Shown piece after piece: positions 15,357 to 23,618 of a DNA stretch of 56,094 bases. The stretch covers positions 1 to 56,094 of the forward strand of contig JAHEHJ010000011.1 in assembly GCA_024644655.1 (NCBI GenBank), written 5' to 3'. Under the pieces are notes generated by a model. The model was given only the letters and a program-made list of their open reading frames with translations, ran no database searches and had not been told where the DNA came from. Position numbers and translations under genes: made by a program. Position 1 is the first letter of the stretch. Every line of letters begins with the position of its first letter. This DNA comes from Flavobacterium sp. (GTDB lineage: Bacteria; Bacteroidota; Bacteroidia; Flavobacteriales; Flavobacteriaceae).

Positions 15357-15853
15357 TATTGTAAAGTTTTTAATGTATTGTGAATTTGATCAAAATCAGT
15401 TTCGATTGCTCGATATGTAATTATTTTTCCATTTTTGTCAAGAATTATATAACGGGGAATCCAATCCAAATCAATAGACTTTCCAAATTCTCCTTTCATT
15501 CCATCTGTTACCCAGTAATGTTCTCCTTTTAATTCATGCTTTTCAATTCCGTCATGCCATTGTTCAAATGATTTATCCATCGAAATAAATATATAATCGA
15601 TATTTTTAAATTCATTTTGGGTTTCTTTTATTTTAGGCATTGCTTTTACACAATCACTACACCAAGAAGCCCATATTTCAATAACAGTGACTCTACCAGT
15701 ATGTTTTTTTAGTATATCTTCAAATGAAATATTAGATTTGTCAAATGAAACTAATTTTTTGGACAATGATTCTTTAGAAAATTCATCTTTACTTGAATTA
15801 GCAAAAGCAAATATGACAAATACTATAGCAATATAAGTTATGTTTTTTTTCAT
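15356..15853 (-). CDS. TlpA-like periplasmic thioredoxin-fold protein
   Basis: The 165-residue protein has a hydrophobic N-terminal segment (about residues 3-18; signal peptide or anchor) and a thioredoxin fold with W-A-S-W-C-S-D-C (Cys65 and Cys68) and the cis-proline-type segment W-I-P-R-Y-I-I-L-D near residue 135. Family members act as thiol-disulfide reductases outside the cytosol, for example in cytochrome c maturation or antioxidant defence. It directly abuts the upstream small membrane protein and overlaps tpiA by one base. The upstream BT_3928-like protein carries a second extracytoplasmic thioredoxin domain, so the two may share redox partners. Confidence 0.8.
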   Translation of the reverse strand: MKKNITYIAIVFVIFAFANSSKDEFSKESLSKKLVSFDKSNISFEDILKKHTGRVTVIEIWASWCSDCVKAMPKIKETQNEFKNIDYIFISMDKSFEQWHDGIEKHELKGEHYWVTDGMKGEFGKSIDLDWIPRYIILDKNGKIITYRAIETDFDQIHNTLKTLQ

Positions 15854-16165
15854 TTATGTTGGAGTGTTAGTATTGCTTTTTTGATTTTTTAAAAAATATA
15901 CTCTATGTTTTTTTCTTTTATGCTCCATTTTTTTTATCTTTTTCTTATTGTCATAGATATATTTAGATACGATAATTGCACCCAAAACAGAAGTGAATAA
16001 TAATGTGCTTCCAATTAATATATATACTGTATTTCCCATAGGTGGGTTTTCTAAAGTAGAAATATGATTCAAGAGATAATCGCCTACAATAAAGGTAATG
16101 ATACAAAGACTAATCCCCAAAAAGCCTTTTTCATTTAAAGATCTTGACATAATATATTTAATCAT
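15854..16165 (-). CDS. Small uncharacterised membrane protein
   Basis: The 103-residue product has two hydrophobic segments (about residues 15-35 and 48-68), then a very basic tail (K-K-K-I-K-K-M-E-H-K-R-K-K-H-R) that should stay in the cytosol. A second in-frame ATG five codons in (MSRSLNEKG) could be the true start. It sits between the BT_3928-like gene and the TlpA-like gene and has no gap to the latter, so it is co-transcribed. I recognise no family. Confidence 0.65.
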   Translation of the reverse strand: MIKYIMSRSLNEKGFLGISLCIITFIVGDYLLNHISTLENPPMGNTVYILIGSTLLFTSVLGAIIVSKYIYDNKKKIKKMEHKRKKHRVYFLKNQKSNTNTPT

Positions 16166-16209
16166 AATAAGTATATTAAATGAGTTTCTATGTGTAAATT
16201 GAAATGGTT

Positions 16210-17298
16210 TTATTTTATTATTTCGGAATAGGACTTACTAATTATTTTTTTATAATCACTTGGATTAAATTTGTTATCTGTAATACCATAGTAATATTTG
16301 TATTCATTACCATTCCATAAATATTTAACTCCAGGAGTATCTTTTCCTGAACCTAAAACCTTCCAGAAAGGAATTACTTCAATTATTGTATAAGGATATT
16401 CTGCACCAGCTTCTTTAAAAAAATCGGGTATTAAATCGGCTTCTTCATTCATGAAAATAATAGAAATATCAGGAAAGTTTTTAGTGTTTTTTTTCATTTC
16501 TGTGAGCTCTTTAGCAGCTACACGACAATGATCACAACCTGGTACAAAAAAACATAAAGTTTTTCGCCCTTTATCAATTGAACTGAAATATTGAGAATAT
16601 CCCGATTTGTGTTTTTCGGGCTCATTTAATTCAGCTTTGATAACTTGTTTGACAACTTCTTTATTTTTAATTGTGTCTGTTGTAGATGTTGAAGCAGGTG
16701 TAATAGTGGTTGAGTCAATTATTTCAGGAGTTGTTATTGTTTCTGGTTCAGATACTGTAAAATTATGTTCTAAGGGTTGAATAGGAGCCAACATAAACAA
16801 TAGTAATATCATTCCAAAAGTTGCTGAAGTAAGTACCCAAAAATTATCTTTTCTCTCATTGGATTTAGGCATAATTACAAAAAGCCAACCCAAAAAAATC
16901 ATTGCAACTACATTTTTTAAAATAGCTTGTATAGGTGTCATCGGTAATAAACTACCAAAACAACCACAGTTACCTGTATTTCCACCACTTTGGAAAGAAA
17001 CGATAGATAAATGAGTAGTGAAAATTGCTAATAATAAAATGGTAGCAGGTATTACGATACTTCTTAAGAAATTCTTTTGTAAAATTAATAAACCTAAAGC
17101 GAACTCTATCCCGATTAATACCCTAGAAAAATAAGGAGCTAATCCTTCTGAGAAGCCCATTGGGTATAATTGTTTTACTTCAAATGTAGAAATGGCAAAA
17201 TAGGGTGAAGGGTATAATTTAGCAACTGCTGAAAGCAGAAATAAAAATGAAATTAAGATTCTAATTCCCCAAACGGTATTGTTTTTTGAAATACTCAT
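16210..17298 (-). CDS. BT_3928-like protein: DoxX/MauE-type membrane domain plus thioredoxin domain
   Basis: Four transmembrane segments in the first 145 residues form a DoxX/MauE-like module. It includes N-C-G-C-F-G with Cys111 and Cys113, the motif expected in MauE/VKOR-like redox partners. After a further helix (about 155-172) and a Thr/Ser-rich linker, a thioredoxin-like domain follows with F-V-P-G-C-D-H-C (Cys255 and Cys258). Similar proteins in Bacteroidota are named after BT_3928 and neighbour tpiA. The plausible role is passing electrons across the membrane to an extracytoplasmic thiol acceptor; this is inference. The gap to the DUF1599 gene is 10 bases. Confidence 0.8.
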   Translation of the reverse strand: MSISKNNTVWGIRILISFLFLLSAVAKLYPSPYFAISTFEVKQLYPMGFSEGLAPYFSRVLIGIEFALGLLILQKNFLRSIVIPATILLLAIFTTHLSIVSFQSGGNTGNCGCFGSLLPMTPIQAILKNVVAMIFLGWLFVIMPKSNERKDNFWVLTSATFGMILLLFMLAPIQPLEHNFTVSEPETITTPEIIDSTTITPASTSTTDTIKNKEVVKQVIKAELNEPEKHKSGYSQYFSSIDKGRKTLCFFVPGCDHCRVAAKELTEMKKNTKNFPDISIIFMNEEADLIPDFFKEAGAEYPYTIIEVIPFWKVLGSGKDTPGVKYLWNGNEYKYYYGITDNKFNPSDYKKIISKSYSEIIK

Positions 17299-17308
17299 AA
17301 TGTCTTTG

Positions 17309-17851
17309 TTATTGTCCGAACTGCATCAATATTAATGCAAATACAGAATAATTAATCATATCTTGATAATTGGCATCTATGCCTTCAGAAACTATTGTTT
17401 TTCCTTTGTTGTCTTCAATTTGTTTTACTCTAAGTAATTTTTGCAATATTAAATCGGTTAGAGAACTCACTCTCATATCACGCCAAGCTTCACCATAATC
17501 ATGGTTTTTTGCTTCCATTAATGATTTTGTTATTGCAAGTTTTTCATCGAATAAAGCTGTGGCTTTGATGACATCTAAATCAGGTTGTTCAACAACTCCT
17601 AATTCTAATTGAATTAAGGCCATTATACTATAGTTTATTATTCCAATAAATTCTCCTGTTTCATCCTCGTCTACTTTTCGAATTTCGTTTTGTTGGAGAC
17701 TTCTAATGCGTTGGGCTTTTATGAATATTTGATCGGTTAGTGATGGCAATCTTAAAATTCGCCATGCACTACCATAGTCTTTCATTTTATTAATATAAAG
17801 TTGTCGACAAATCGCGATTACCTTGTCATATTCTTGAGAAGTATTACTCAT
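17309..17851 (-). CDS. DUF1599 family protein
   Basis: The protein contains two copies of a module, each with D-Y-G-x-A-W-R: 'KMKDYGSAWRILRLPSLTD' near the N-terminus and 'KNHDYGEAWRDMRVSSLTD' near residue 120 (about 181 residues from this start). That repeat is the hallmark of DUF1599. The fold may be related to MazG-like nucleotide-binding helices, which is inference. I chose the ATG at 17851 (MSNTSQEYD), because a -7 element at 17880-17887 would leave almost no leader before the upstream in-frame ATG at 17872. It is the first gene of the operon ending in tpiA. Confidence 0.82.
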   Translation of the reverse strand: MSNTSQEYDKVIAICRQLYINKMKDYGSAWRILRLPSLTDQIFIKAQRIRSLQQNEIRKVDEDETGEFIGIINYSIMALIQLELGVVEQPDLDVIKATALFDEKLAITKSLMEAKNHDYGEAWRDMRVSSLTDLILQKLLRVKQIEDNKGKTIVSEGIDANYQDMINYSVFALILMQFGQ

Positions 17852-17879
17852 TTCAATGTATATTTGTGTCAAATTTCTT

Positions 17880-17887
17880 CAAAAGTA
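17880..17887 (-). promoter_or_regulatory. -7 promoter element for the DUF1599-tpiA operon
   Basis: The minus strand reads TACTTTTG. It drives the five-gene operon and helps decide the DUF1599 start. Confidence 0.5.
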
Positions 17888-17942
17888 AAGAATAATGATT
17901 GAAGTACAAAGGACTAAATCTTATAACTAACTTAATTTTAAA

Positions 17943-18761
17943 ATGACTATCAACTGCCATGGAAATCTAATCGATTTGACTTCTCCAAAAGTAATGGGGA
18001 TTTTAAATTTGACTCCAAATTCATTTTATGATGGTGGAAAGTTTTTAAAAGATACAAGTATTCTGAATCATGTTGATTTAATGCATAGAGAAGGAGCAAC
18101 ATTTATTGATGTTGGCGCTTATTCAAGTAAGCCTAATGCTGAATTTGTCAACGAAGAAGAAGAGTTAAAAAGACTAATTCCAATTGTATCATTAGTAAAA
18201 AAACAATTTCCAAAACTTTTAATTTCTATTGATACATTTAGGTCAAGAGTTGCTAAAGAAGCAATTGAATCGGGAGCATGCATGATTAATGATATATCTG
18301 CTGGTGGATTAGATGAAAAAATGATGCCAATAGTAAAAGAGCTTCAAGTGCCTTATATTATGATGCATATGAAAGGTACTCCTCAAACCATGCAAAGTTT
18401 GGCACAATATGTGGATATCACAAAAGAGTTGCTTTTTTATTTTTCTGAAAAAGCAGCTCTTGCTAGAAGTTATGGAATCAACGATATTATTATTGATCCT
18501 GGATTTGGATTTGCTAAAACAATCCCACATAATTATGAAATTTTATCAAATTTAGATTTGTTCAAGATGTTAGAATTACCTCTGCTTGCAGGGATGTCAA
18601 GAAAGTCAATGATATATAAAACACTGAATAGTACAGCGGAATTTGCATTAAATGGCACAACTGTTTTGAATACAATTGCATTGCAGAAAGGAGCTAATAT
18701 TCTTAGAGTTCACGATGTGAAAGAAGCTGTTGAATGTGTAAATTTACTTGCCCAATTATGA
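17943..18761 (+). CDS. folP: Dihydropteroate synthase
   Basis: FolP condenses p-aminobenzoate with dihydropterin pyrophosphate in folate synthesis and is the sulfonamide target. The 272-residue chain has M-G-I-L-N-L-T-P-N-S-F-Y-D-G-G (residues about 18-32), the pterin-binding loop 'VGAYSSKPNA' (a G-A-x-S-S/T-R-P-like motif), 'SIDTFRSRVAKEAI', 'MINDISAGGLD', 'YIMMHMKGTPQTMQ', 'IIIDPGFGFAKT' and the terminal H-D-V-K-E-A. All fit DHPS. The gene overlaps the ATG of the next lipoprotein gene. Confidence 0.95.
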   Translation: MTINCHGNLIDLTSPKVMGILNLTPNSFYDGGKFLKDTSILNHVDLMHREGATFIDVGAYSSKPNAEFVNEEEELKRLIPIVSLVKKQFPKLLISIDTFRSRVAKEAIESGACMINDISAGGLDEKMMPIVKELQVPYIMMHMKGTPQTMQSLAQYVDITKELLFYFSEKAALARSYGINDIIIDPGFGFAKTIPHNYEILSNLDLFKMLELPLLAGMSRKSMIYKTLNSTAEFALNGTTVLNTIALQKGANILRVHDVKEAVECVNLLAQL

Positions 18762-19390
18762 AGAAAATAATCTTATTACTTGTTGTTTTAGTTCTGTTTT
18801 CATGTCAAAACAAAGAAGTTTTATTACCTAAAGCCAATCAAACTATTGTTGCAGATGTACAAAATCATTCTCCAATTTATTTCTTTTTCAAACTTGAAAA
18901 AGAAGATACACTTGTTGAAGTCAATCAAAAAAATAGAATTAGCACAACCAATTGGCTCTTTAATATTGATAAGCGTTTGCCATTGCGAAAAGTTGTTTTA
19001 GAAGTTAAAAAGTTACAAGTAAAAAAAGAAACGAGTCTTCATAAAAGTGAAAGTTCAGAGAACTATTTTACTTACATGAATGATGTGTCTAAAACTATGG
19101 CATTCATGCCTTTTTCAAATATAAAATATAAAGTAGAAGTGGCTGATTCCAATGTTTTACAAATCTACTTTGATCGCAACGATTTGGTTAGAATTGGGGA
19201 TGAAGTTTTTTCAAAAAATGATTTGCAAAACTTCATAGATAAATGGTCGATAAATCAACAAAAAAGAGTAGTGTTCTCTTTCGACAAAATGATGAGTTTC
19301 GAACAATATGTACAAGACAAAATTTTCATTAGTAATTTAAAGTTAAATTCATTTTCCTTTAACTCAAATCATATAGAATATATATACTAA
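18758..19390 (+). CDS. Uncharacterised lipoprotein
   Basis: I place the start at the ATG within the folP stop (ATGA overlap) instead of the ATG 24 bases upstream. It gives the lipoprotein signal MKKIILLLVVLVLFSCQN, with the lipobox L-F-S-C and Cys16 as the acylation site. The mature part of about 195 residues has the phrases 'PIYFFFKLEKEDTLVEVNQ' and 'STTNWLFNIDKRLPLRKVV' and no known domain. It is translationally coupled to folP, and its stop lies 3 bases from the convergent rlmH stop. Function unknown. Confidence 0.75.
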   Translation: MKKIILLLVVLVLFSCQNKEVLLPKANQTIVADVQNHSPIYFFFKLEKEDTLVEVNQKNRISTTNWLFNIDKRLPLRKVVLEVKKLQVKKETSLHKSESSENYFTYMNDVSKTMAFMPFSNIKYKVEVADSNVLQIYFDRNDLVRIGDEVFSKNDLQNFIDKWSINQQKRVVFSFDKMMSFEQYVQDKIFISNLKLNSFSFNSNHIEYIY

Positions 19391-19393
19391 TGT

Positions 19394-19867
19394 TTATTGA
19401 TGGTGATAGGGCTCGTTTTTTAGAATAGTGAATCCTCTATATAATTGTTCTATGAAAAATAAACGAATCATTTGATGAGAAAAGGTCATAGAGGAAAGTG
19501 AGATTTTTGATTGAGCTTTTTGGTAAACTGCTTCACTGAATCCATAGGGTCCACCTATTACAAATACTAAAGTTTTTGTGCCTGAATTCATTTTCTTTTG
19601 AAGAAAATTTGAAAAGGCAACACTCGTAAATGTGGCTCCATTTTCATCTAGTAATACTAAATAATCAGTTGCCGTTATTTTAGATAATAGTATTTCACCT
19701 TCTTTTTCTTTTTGTTGACTTTCAGAGAGATTTTTAACATTTTTAATATCTTGAATTATTTCTAAATCAAATTTGATATAAAAAGATAGGCGTTTGGTGT
19801 ACTCGTCAATAAGTGCTTGTAATGATTTATGATCTGTTTTGCCAATGGCAAGTAATTTGATATTCAT
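19394..19867 (-). CDS. rlmH: 23S rRNA pseudouridine-1915 N3-methyltransferase
   Basis: RlmH methylates pseudouridine 1915 in helix 69 of 23S rRNA using SAM. At 157 residues it has the usual size, starts MNIKLLAIGKTDHKSLQALI and shows the SPOUT trefoil-knot signature 'FVIGGPYGFSEAVYQKA' and 'LSSMTFSHQMIRLFFIEQLY', with the family C-terminus N-E-P-Y-H-H. It is the last gene of the TPR-aroE-rlmH set, 6 bases after aroE. Confidence 0.96.
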   Translation of the reverse strand: MNIKLLAIGKTDHKSLQALIDEYTKRLSFYIKFDLEIIQDIKNVKNLSESQQKEKEGEILLSKITATDYLVLLDENGATFTSVAFSNFLQKKMNSGTKTLVFVIGGPYGFSEAVYQKAQSKISLSSMTFSHQMIRLFFIEQLYRGFTILKNEPYHHQ

Positions 19868-19873
19868 AATGAT

Positions 19874-20614
19874 TTATTTATTCCATATTTTCCATGCCTT
19901 TTCAGCTTGTTTCACAAGCATTTCAAAACCATTCTTAGTTACAGCTCCATTGGCTTTTGATTTTTTTAAAAACTCAGTTTCTTCGGGATTATAAATTAAG
20001 TCAAACGCAATATGATTTGCTGTAAAAAACGAATAGGGAATAGTCGGACTAACACTTATATCTGGACTAGTACCAACAGGGGTGCAGTTTATAATAATAT
20101 GATAATTTTCAAATATAGAAACTGTTAATTGATCATAACATATCATATTGTTTTTGGTAGTTCTTGAAACAAATAAAAAATCTATTCCCAGCTGATCTAA
20201 TGCAAAGGCTATGGCTTTTGCAGCACCACCCGTTCCTAAAATCAATGCTTTTTTATGGTGTGATTTTAGTAAAGGTTGTAGAGATTTCATAAACCCATAA
20301 TAATCGGAATTATAGCCTTTCAGTTTTCCTTTTGAAGTTTTCCGGATAACATTTACAGCTCCAATTTGAGCCGCTTTCATTGAAAGTTTATCCAAATAGG
20401 GAATGATAGATTCTTTATAAGGAATAGTAACATTAAATCCTTTTATGGTGGTATTATTTTTAACGATATTTTGAAAATCCTTTATAGAATTTATATCAAA
20501 GTTTTCATAGGAACAATCATCTAATGATTCAATTTCAAATTTCTCTGTGAAAAATTGTTTAGAAAAAGAATAGGATATATTTTTCCCGATAAGACCAAAT
20601 CGTCTTGTCGACAT
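19874..20614 (-). CDS. aroE: Shikimate dehydrogenase
   Basis: AroE reduces 3-dehydroshikimate with NADPH in aromatic amino acid synthesis. The 246-residue protein has the shikimate-binding S-Y-S-F-S motif near residue 14, 'FNVTIPYKESIIPYLD' with the catalytic Lys, N-S-D-Y-Y-G-F, and the cofactor loop G-T-G-G-A-A-K-A near residue 127. It is on the short side (E. coli 272 residues), with a compact C-terminal end. It lies 1 base after the TPR gene stop and 6 bases before rlmH. Confidence 0.94.
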   Translation of the reverse strand: MSTRRFGLIGKNISYSFSKQFFTEKFEIESLDDCSYENFDINSIKDFQNIVKNNTTIKGFNVTIPYKESIIPYLDKLSMKAAQIGAVNVIRKTSKGKLKGYNSDYYGFMKSLQPLLKSHHKKALILGTGGAAKAIAFALDQLGIDFLFVSRTTKNNMICYDQLTVSIFENYHIIINCTPVGTSPDISVSPTIPYSFFTANHIAFDLIYNPEETEFLKKSKANGAVTKNGFEMLVKQAEKAWKIWNK

Positions 20615-20615
20615 T

Positions 20616-22016
20616 TTATTCTGATTTTGTGTGTTTTAAAATATAGTCTTGAACAAAAGTTCTTTCCCAAACCGTTGGAAATAATTCGGCAAATAAAGTC
20701 TGTTGTTTTTGATTTAAACGAAGTCCATTGCTTAAGTGAAATGTAGCTTTTTGTTCTTCATGTAAAAGAAAATGAAATCCAGCCAATCGGTATTCAACTT
20801 CATATTCTTCAGGGAAATATTCTGCTGCTTGTAATAAAGTCAATATAGCATTATTATACTCGCCTAATTGTTGCATGATATCAACCCAAAACAACCACGT
20901 GTCTAACTGGTAATCTCCAAATTCTACCGCTTTACGATACCCAAACTCAGCTTCTTCTATATGATCGAGTGCTTTGTTTATAGTAGCATATCGTTTCCAA
21001 TATAGTCTGTTTTGATCGTCAATAGCTAATGCTTTATTGACATATATTAGCGCTTTTTGGTAATTTTTTTGGCGTACATAATAATCGGTAATTGCAATCC
21101 ATCCTTTATCTAATAACGGATCTTCATGTACGGTTCTATTAAAATATTTTATAGCTTCGGCTTTATGACCTAGTTTTTCATGACATTTTCCAATTCGTAG
21201 TAAAGCATAAGAAGTTGGGTCGTCTAATTCAAGAGTTCTATTGTAACTTTCTATGGCTTCCTCATATCTTTTTAATCGTTCTAATGCTTTCCCTTTTTCC
21301 ATAAAGGCTCCTATAAATTCATCGTCAATGTAGGTGGAAAATTCAAAAGAGCGCACTGCATTTTCGTAATCTTTTATGCCATAGTATAATCGACCAGATT
21401 GATGCCAAGCAATTTCACTATATGGGTTTTTGTCAATGTATTTATTCAAATAAGCTATAGCTTCTAGGTTTTGATCTAAAAATTCAAAACAATATACTAC
21501 ATTGTATAAAGCAGATTGATCTTCAAAATCTTCTTCCAAACATTTGATGAAACTTTCTTTAGCCAATTCTAAATTGTCCATAAAAAGGTATTCCATTCCC
21601 ATCAAATTGTATACATCGGCATGATCTTCGGTATACAATAATGCTGTTTTTAAAAATTCAACAGCCTTTTCATGTAAATCTCTTTTGGAGTAAATGTTAG
21701 CTTTTTGAATGAATATTTCCTCATTGGTTGGTTCTATAGCATACAACTCATTAAGTAGTTTTTCAGCTTGATCCAATTTGTCATCGTATACCATCATTTC
21801 TACTTGAACTAATTTAAGTCCCGTAGATTTTGGATGTTGTTCTAATCCCAACTTTAAGGCCTTTTTGGCTAAAGTTGCTTTTCCCATGTCAAGATAATGC
21901 AATATGATTTCCTCAAATTCTTCTGAATCAAAAAAGAATACCTTGTTGGTTTTCAACATCGATTCAAATTTAGATAAGGATAAACTGTGGTCTTCTTCGT
22001 CGTGATCTAAGTGCAT
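20616..22016 (-). CDS. Tetratricopeptide repeat protein
   Basis: The 466-residue chain consists of about a dozen TPR units in a row, for example 'AVEFLKTALLYTEDHADVYN', 'AIESYNRTLELDDPTSYALL' and 'ALIYVNKALAIDDQNRLYWK'. There is no signal peptide, so it should be cytosolic, probably a scaffold. The acidic start is M-H-L-D-H-D-E-E-D-H. It is conserved next to aroE in Flavobacteria as far as I recall. No partner can be read from the sequence. Confidence 0.88.
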   Translation of the reverse strand: MHLDHDEEDHSLSLSKFESMLKTNKVFFFDSEEFEEIILHYLDMGKATLAKKALKLGLEQHPKSTGLKLVQVEMMVYDDKLDQAEKLLNELYAIEPTNEEIFIQKANIYSKRDLHEKAVEFLKTALLYTEDHADVYNLMGMEYLFMDNLELAKESFIKCLEEDFEDQSALYNVVYCFEFLDQNLEAIAYLNKYIDKNPYSEIAWHQSGRLYYGIKDYENAVRSFEFSTYIDDEFIGAFMEKGKALERLKRYEEAIESYNRTLELDDPTSYALLRIGKCHEKLGHKAEAIKYFNRTVHEDPLLDKGWIAITDYYVRQKNYQKALIYVNKALAIDDQNRLYWKRYATINKALDHIEEAEFGYRKAVEFGDYQLDTWLFWVDIMQQLGEYNNAILTLLQAAEYFPEEYEVEYRLAGFHFLLHEEQKATFHLSNGLRLNQKQQTLFAELFPTVWERTFVQDYILKHTKSE

Positions 22017-22171
22017 AACAGTAGGGTTTAAATTATCCTTAATAAAAGTAGATAAATGGTGCTTTTTTTAGTGTAATTGGAGATATTGTTGTAAACAATT
22101 TAATTAACAATTTGAAAATCAATATTGCAATCAACTCTTTGGTATTAAACAGTTAAGGTTAATTAATTCCC

Positions 22172-23359
22172 TTAACCATTTTGCCAAATTTCATCCATAA
22201 CTTCTTTAATGATGGCACAACCTTCTCTAATTTCACCTTCAGAGATTGTTAAAGGAGGGGTAATTCGAATAGCACACCCTTCAAAAAGTAACCAAAATAA
22301 AATCAAACCTTTATCTTGACATTTCAAAATAACTTGATTTGTTATTTCAGGGTCTTTGGTCATGGCAGCTAACATTAATCCTCGTCCTCTAATTTCTTCT
22401 ATCAAAGGGTGTACCAAAAGTTCTCGAAATAGTTTTTCTTTTACTAATGATTGTGATGCGTAGTCTTTTTCTAATACTTCTTGTAAGGTTGCTAAACAAG
22501 CAGCCGCAATGACAGGGTGGCCACCAAAAGTTGTGATATGTCCTAGTTTTGGATCATGACTCAACAAATCCATGTGTTTTTCATTAGCAATGAAGCCACC
22601 AACAGGCATGCCTCCAGCCATTCCTTTCCCTATAATAACCACATCCGGTACTACATTATAGTTTTCATAGCCAAATAACTTTCCAGTTCTACCAAACCCA
22701 GGTTGGATTTCATCAAGAATTAGTAATGCACCAACTTCTTCACACCTTCTTTTTACTTTAGTTAAAAACCCATTCATAGGCTCTATAAAGCCTGCTCCTC
22801 CTTGTATACTTTCTAAAATGATACCGGCAGTTTTAGTTGTGATTTTTTGCAAGTCTTCCTCATTATTGAAAGTAATGAAATCAACATCGGGGATTAATGG
22901 TCTAAAGATTTGCTTCCGTTCTTCAAATCCCATAACACTCATAGAACCCATAGTATTACCATGATAAGCATTATGACAGGAAATAAGTTGGCTTCTACCT
23001 GTAACACGACGAACTAATTTAAGTGCGCCTTCGCAGGCTTCTGTGCCCGAATTAACTAAATAAATTTTATTTAAATTAGGGTGTAAATTCTCTACCAATA
23101 ACTTACAATACGCTACAGCAGGATGTTGTGCATATTCACCATAAACCATAACATGCGAATATTTGTTTAATTGGTCAATTATAGCTTGGTTTACTCTAGG
23201 ATGTTGGTGTCCCAAACTACATGCAGAAACGCCTGCTACAAAATCCAAATAAGCTTTGTTTTTGGTGTCGTATATATAACTACCTATTGCATGTGATACC
23301 TCCATTCCTAATGGATAAGGAGAGGTTTGTGCTTGGTATTTTATAAAATCTTCTTTCAT
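22172..23359 (-). CDS. Class III aminotransferase (PLP-dependent)
   Basis: The 395-residue protein is a fold-type I, class III aminotransferase like acetylornithine or ornithine aminotransferases. Seen motifs are V-N-S-G-T-E-A-C-E-G (phosphate binding), 'SCHNAYHGNTMGSMSVMGFE', 'LLILDEIQPGFGRTGKLFGY' with the PLP-contacting D-E-I-Q, 'VIIGKGMAGGMPVGGFIANE' carrying the Schiff-base Lys, and 'THFGGHPV'-like 'TTFGGHPVIAAACLATL'. The amino donor is not determinable. No arg genes adjoin it, so a role in arginine synthesis is not supported by context. It ends an operon with the OstA-like and zinc-ribbon genes; the gap is 4 bases. Confidence 0.85.
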   Translation of the reverse strand: MKEDFIKYQAQTSPYPLGMEVSHAIGSYIYDTKNKAYLDFVAGVSACSLGHQHPRVNQAIIDQLNKYSHVMVYGEYAQHPAVAYCKLLVENLHPNLNKIYLVNSGTEACEGALKLVRRVTGRSQLISCHNAYHGNTMGSMSVMGFEERKQIFRPLIPDVDFITFNNEEDLQKITTKTAGIILESIQGGAGFIEPMNGFLTKVKRRCEEVGALLILDEIQPGFGRTGKLFGYENYNVVPDVVIIGKGMAGGMPVGGFIANEKHMDLLSHDPKLGHITTFGGHPVIAAACLATLQEVLEKDYASQSLVKEKLFRELLVHPLIEEIRGRGLMLAAMTKDPEITNQVILKCQDKGLILFWLLFEGCAIRITPPLTISEGEIREGCAIIKEVMDEIWQNG

Positions 23360-23363
23360 GAAA

Positions 23364-23618
23364 TTAGTCTAAATCTTCATTTCTTTGATAGTGTGATACT
23401 GTATTGCAATTGGAACACCAATTGAATTGCTCTTCCTGACTTCTTAAAAAAGTTTTGGTTATTTCATGGCAATTATCACATTCTTCTTCCTCCGATTCAT
23501 CTTCAAAAATTTGCAAGGGACATGCACTGCAACTCCATACGGTTATATTGGGTAAAACTTCACTCACATACCACGTAAATGCATGTTTATGACATTTTGG
23601 ACATTCGTGGTTTGCCAT
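23364..23618 (-). CDS. Small double zinc-ribbon protein
   Basis: The 84-residue protein has four CxxC knuckles: C-P-K-C near residue 5, C-S-A-C near 30, C-D-N-C near 47 and C-S-N-C near 70. This is consistent with two zinc ribbons. The remainder is acidic. It overlaps the OstA-like gene by one base and precedes the aminotransferase by 4 bases, so all three are on one transcript. The function is unknown; a role as a metal-binding accessory is inference. Confidence 0.75.
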   Translation of the reverse strand: MANHECPKCHKHAFTWYVSEVLPNITVWSCSACPLQIFEDESEEEECDNCHEITKTFLRSQEEQFNWCSNCNTVSHYQRNEDLD

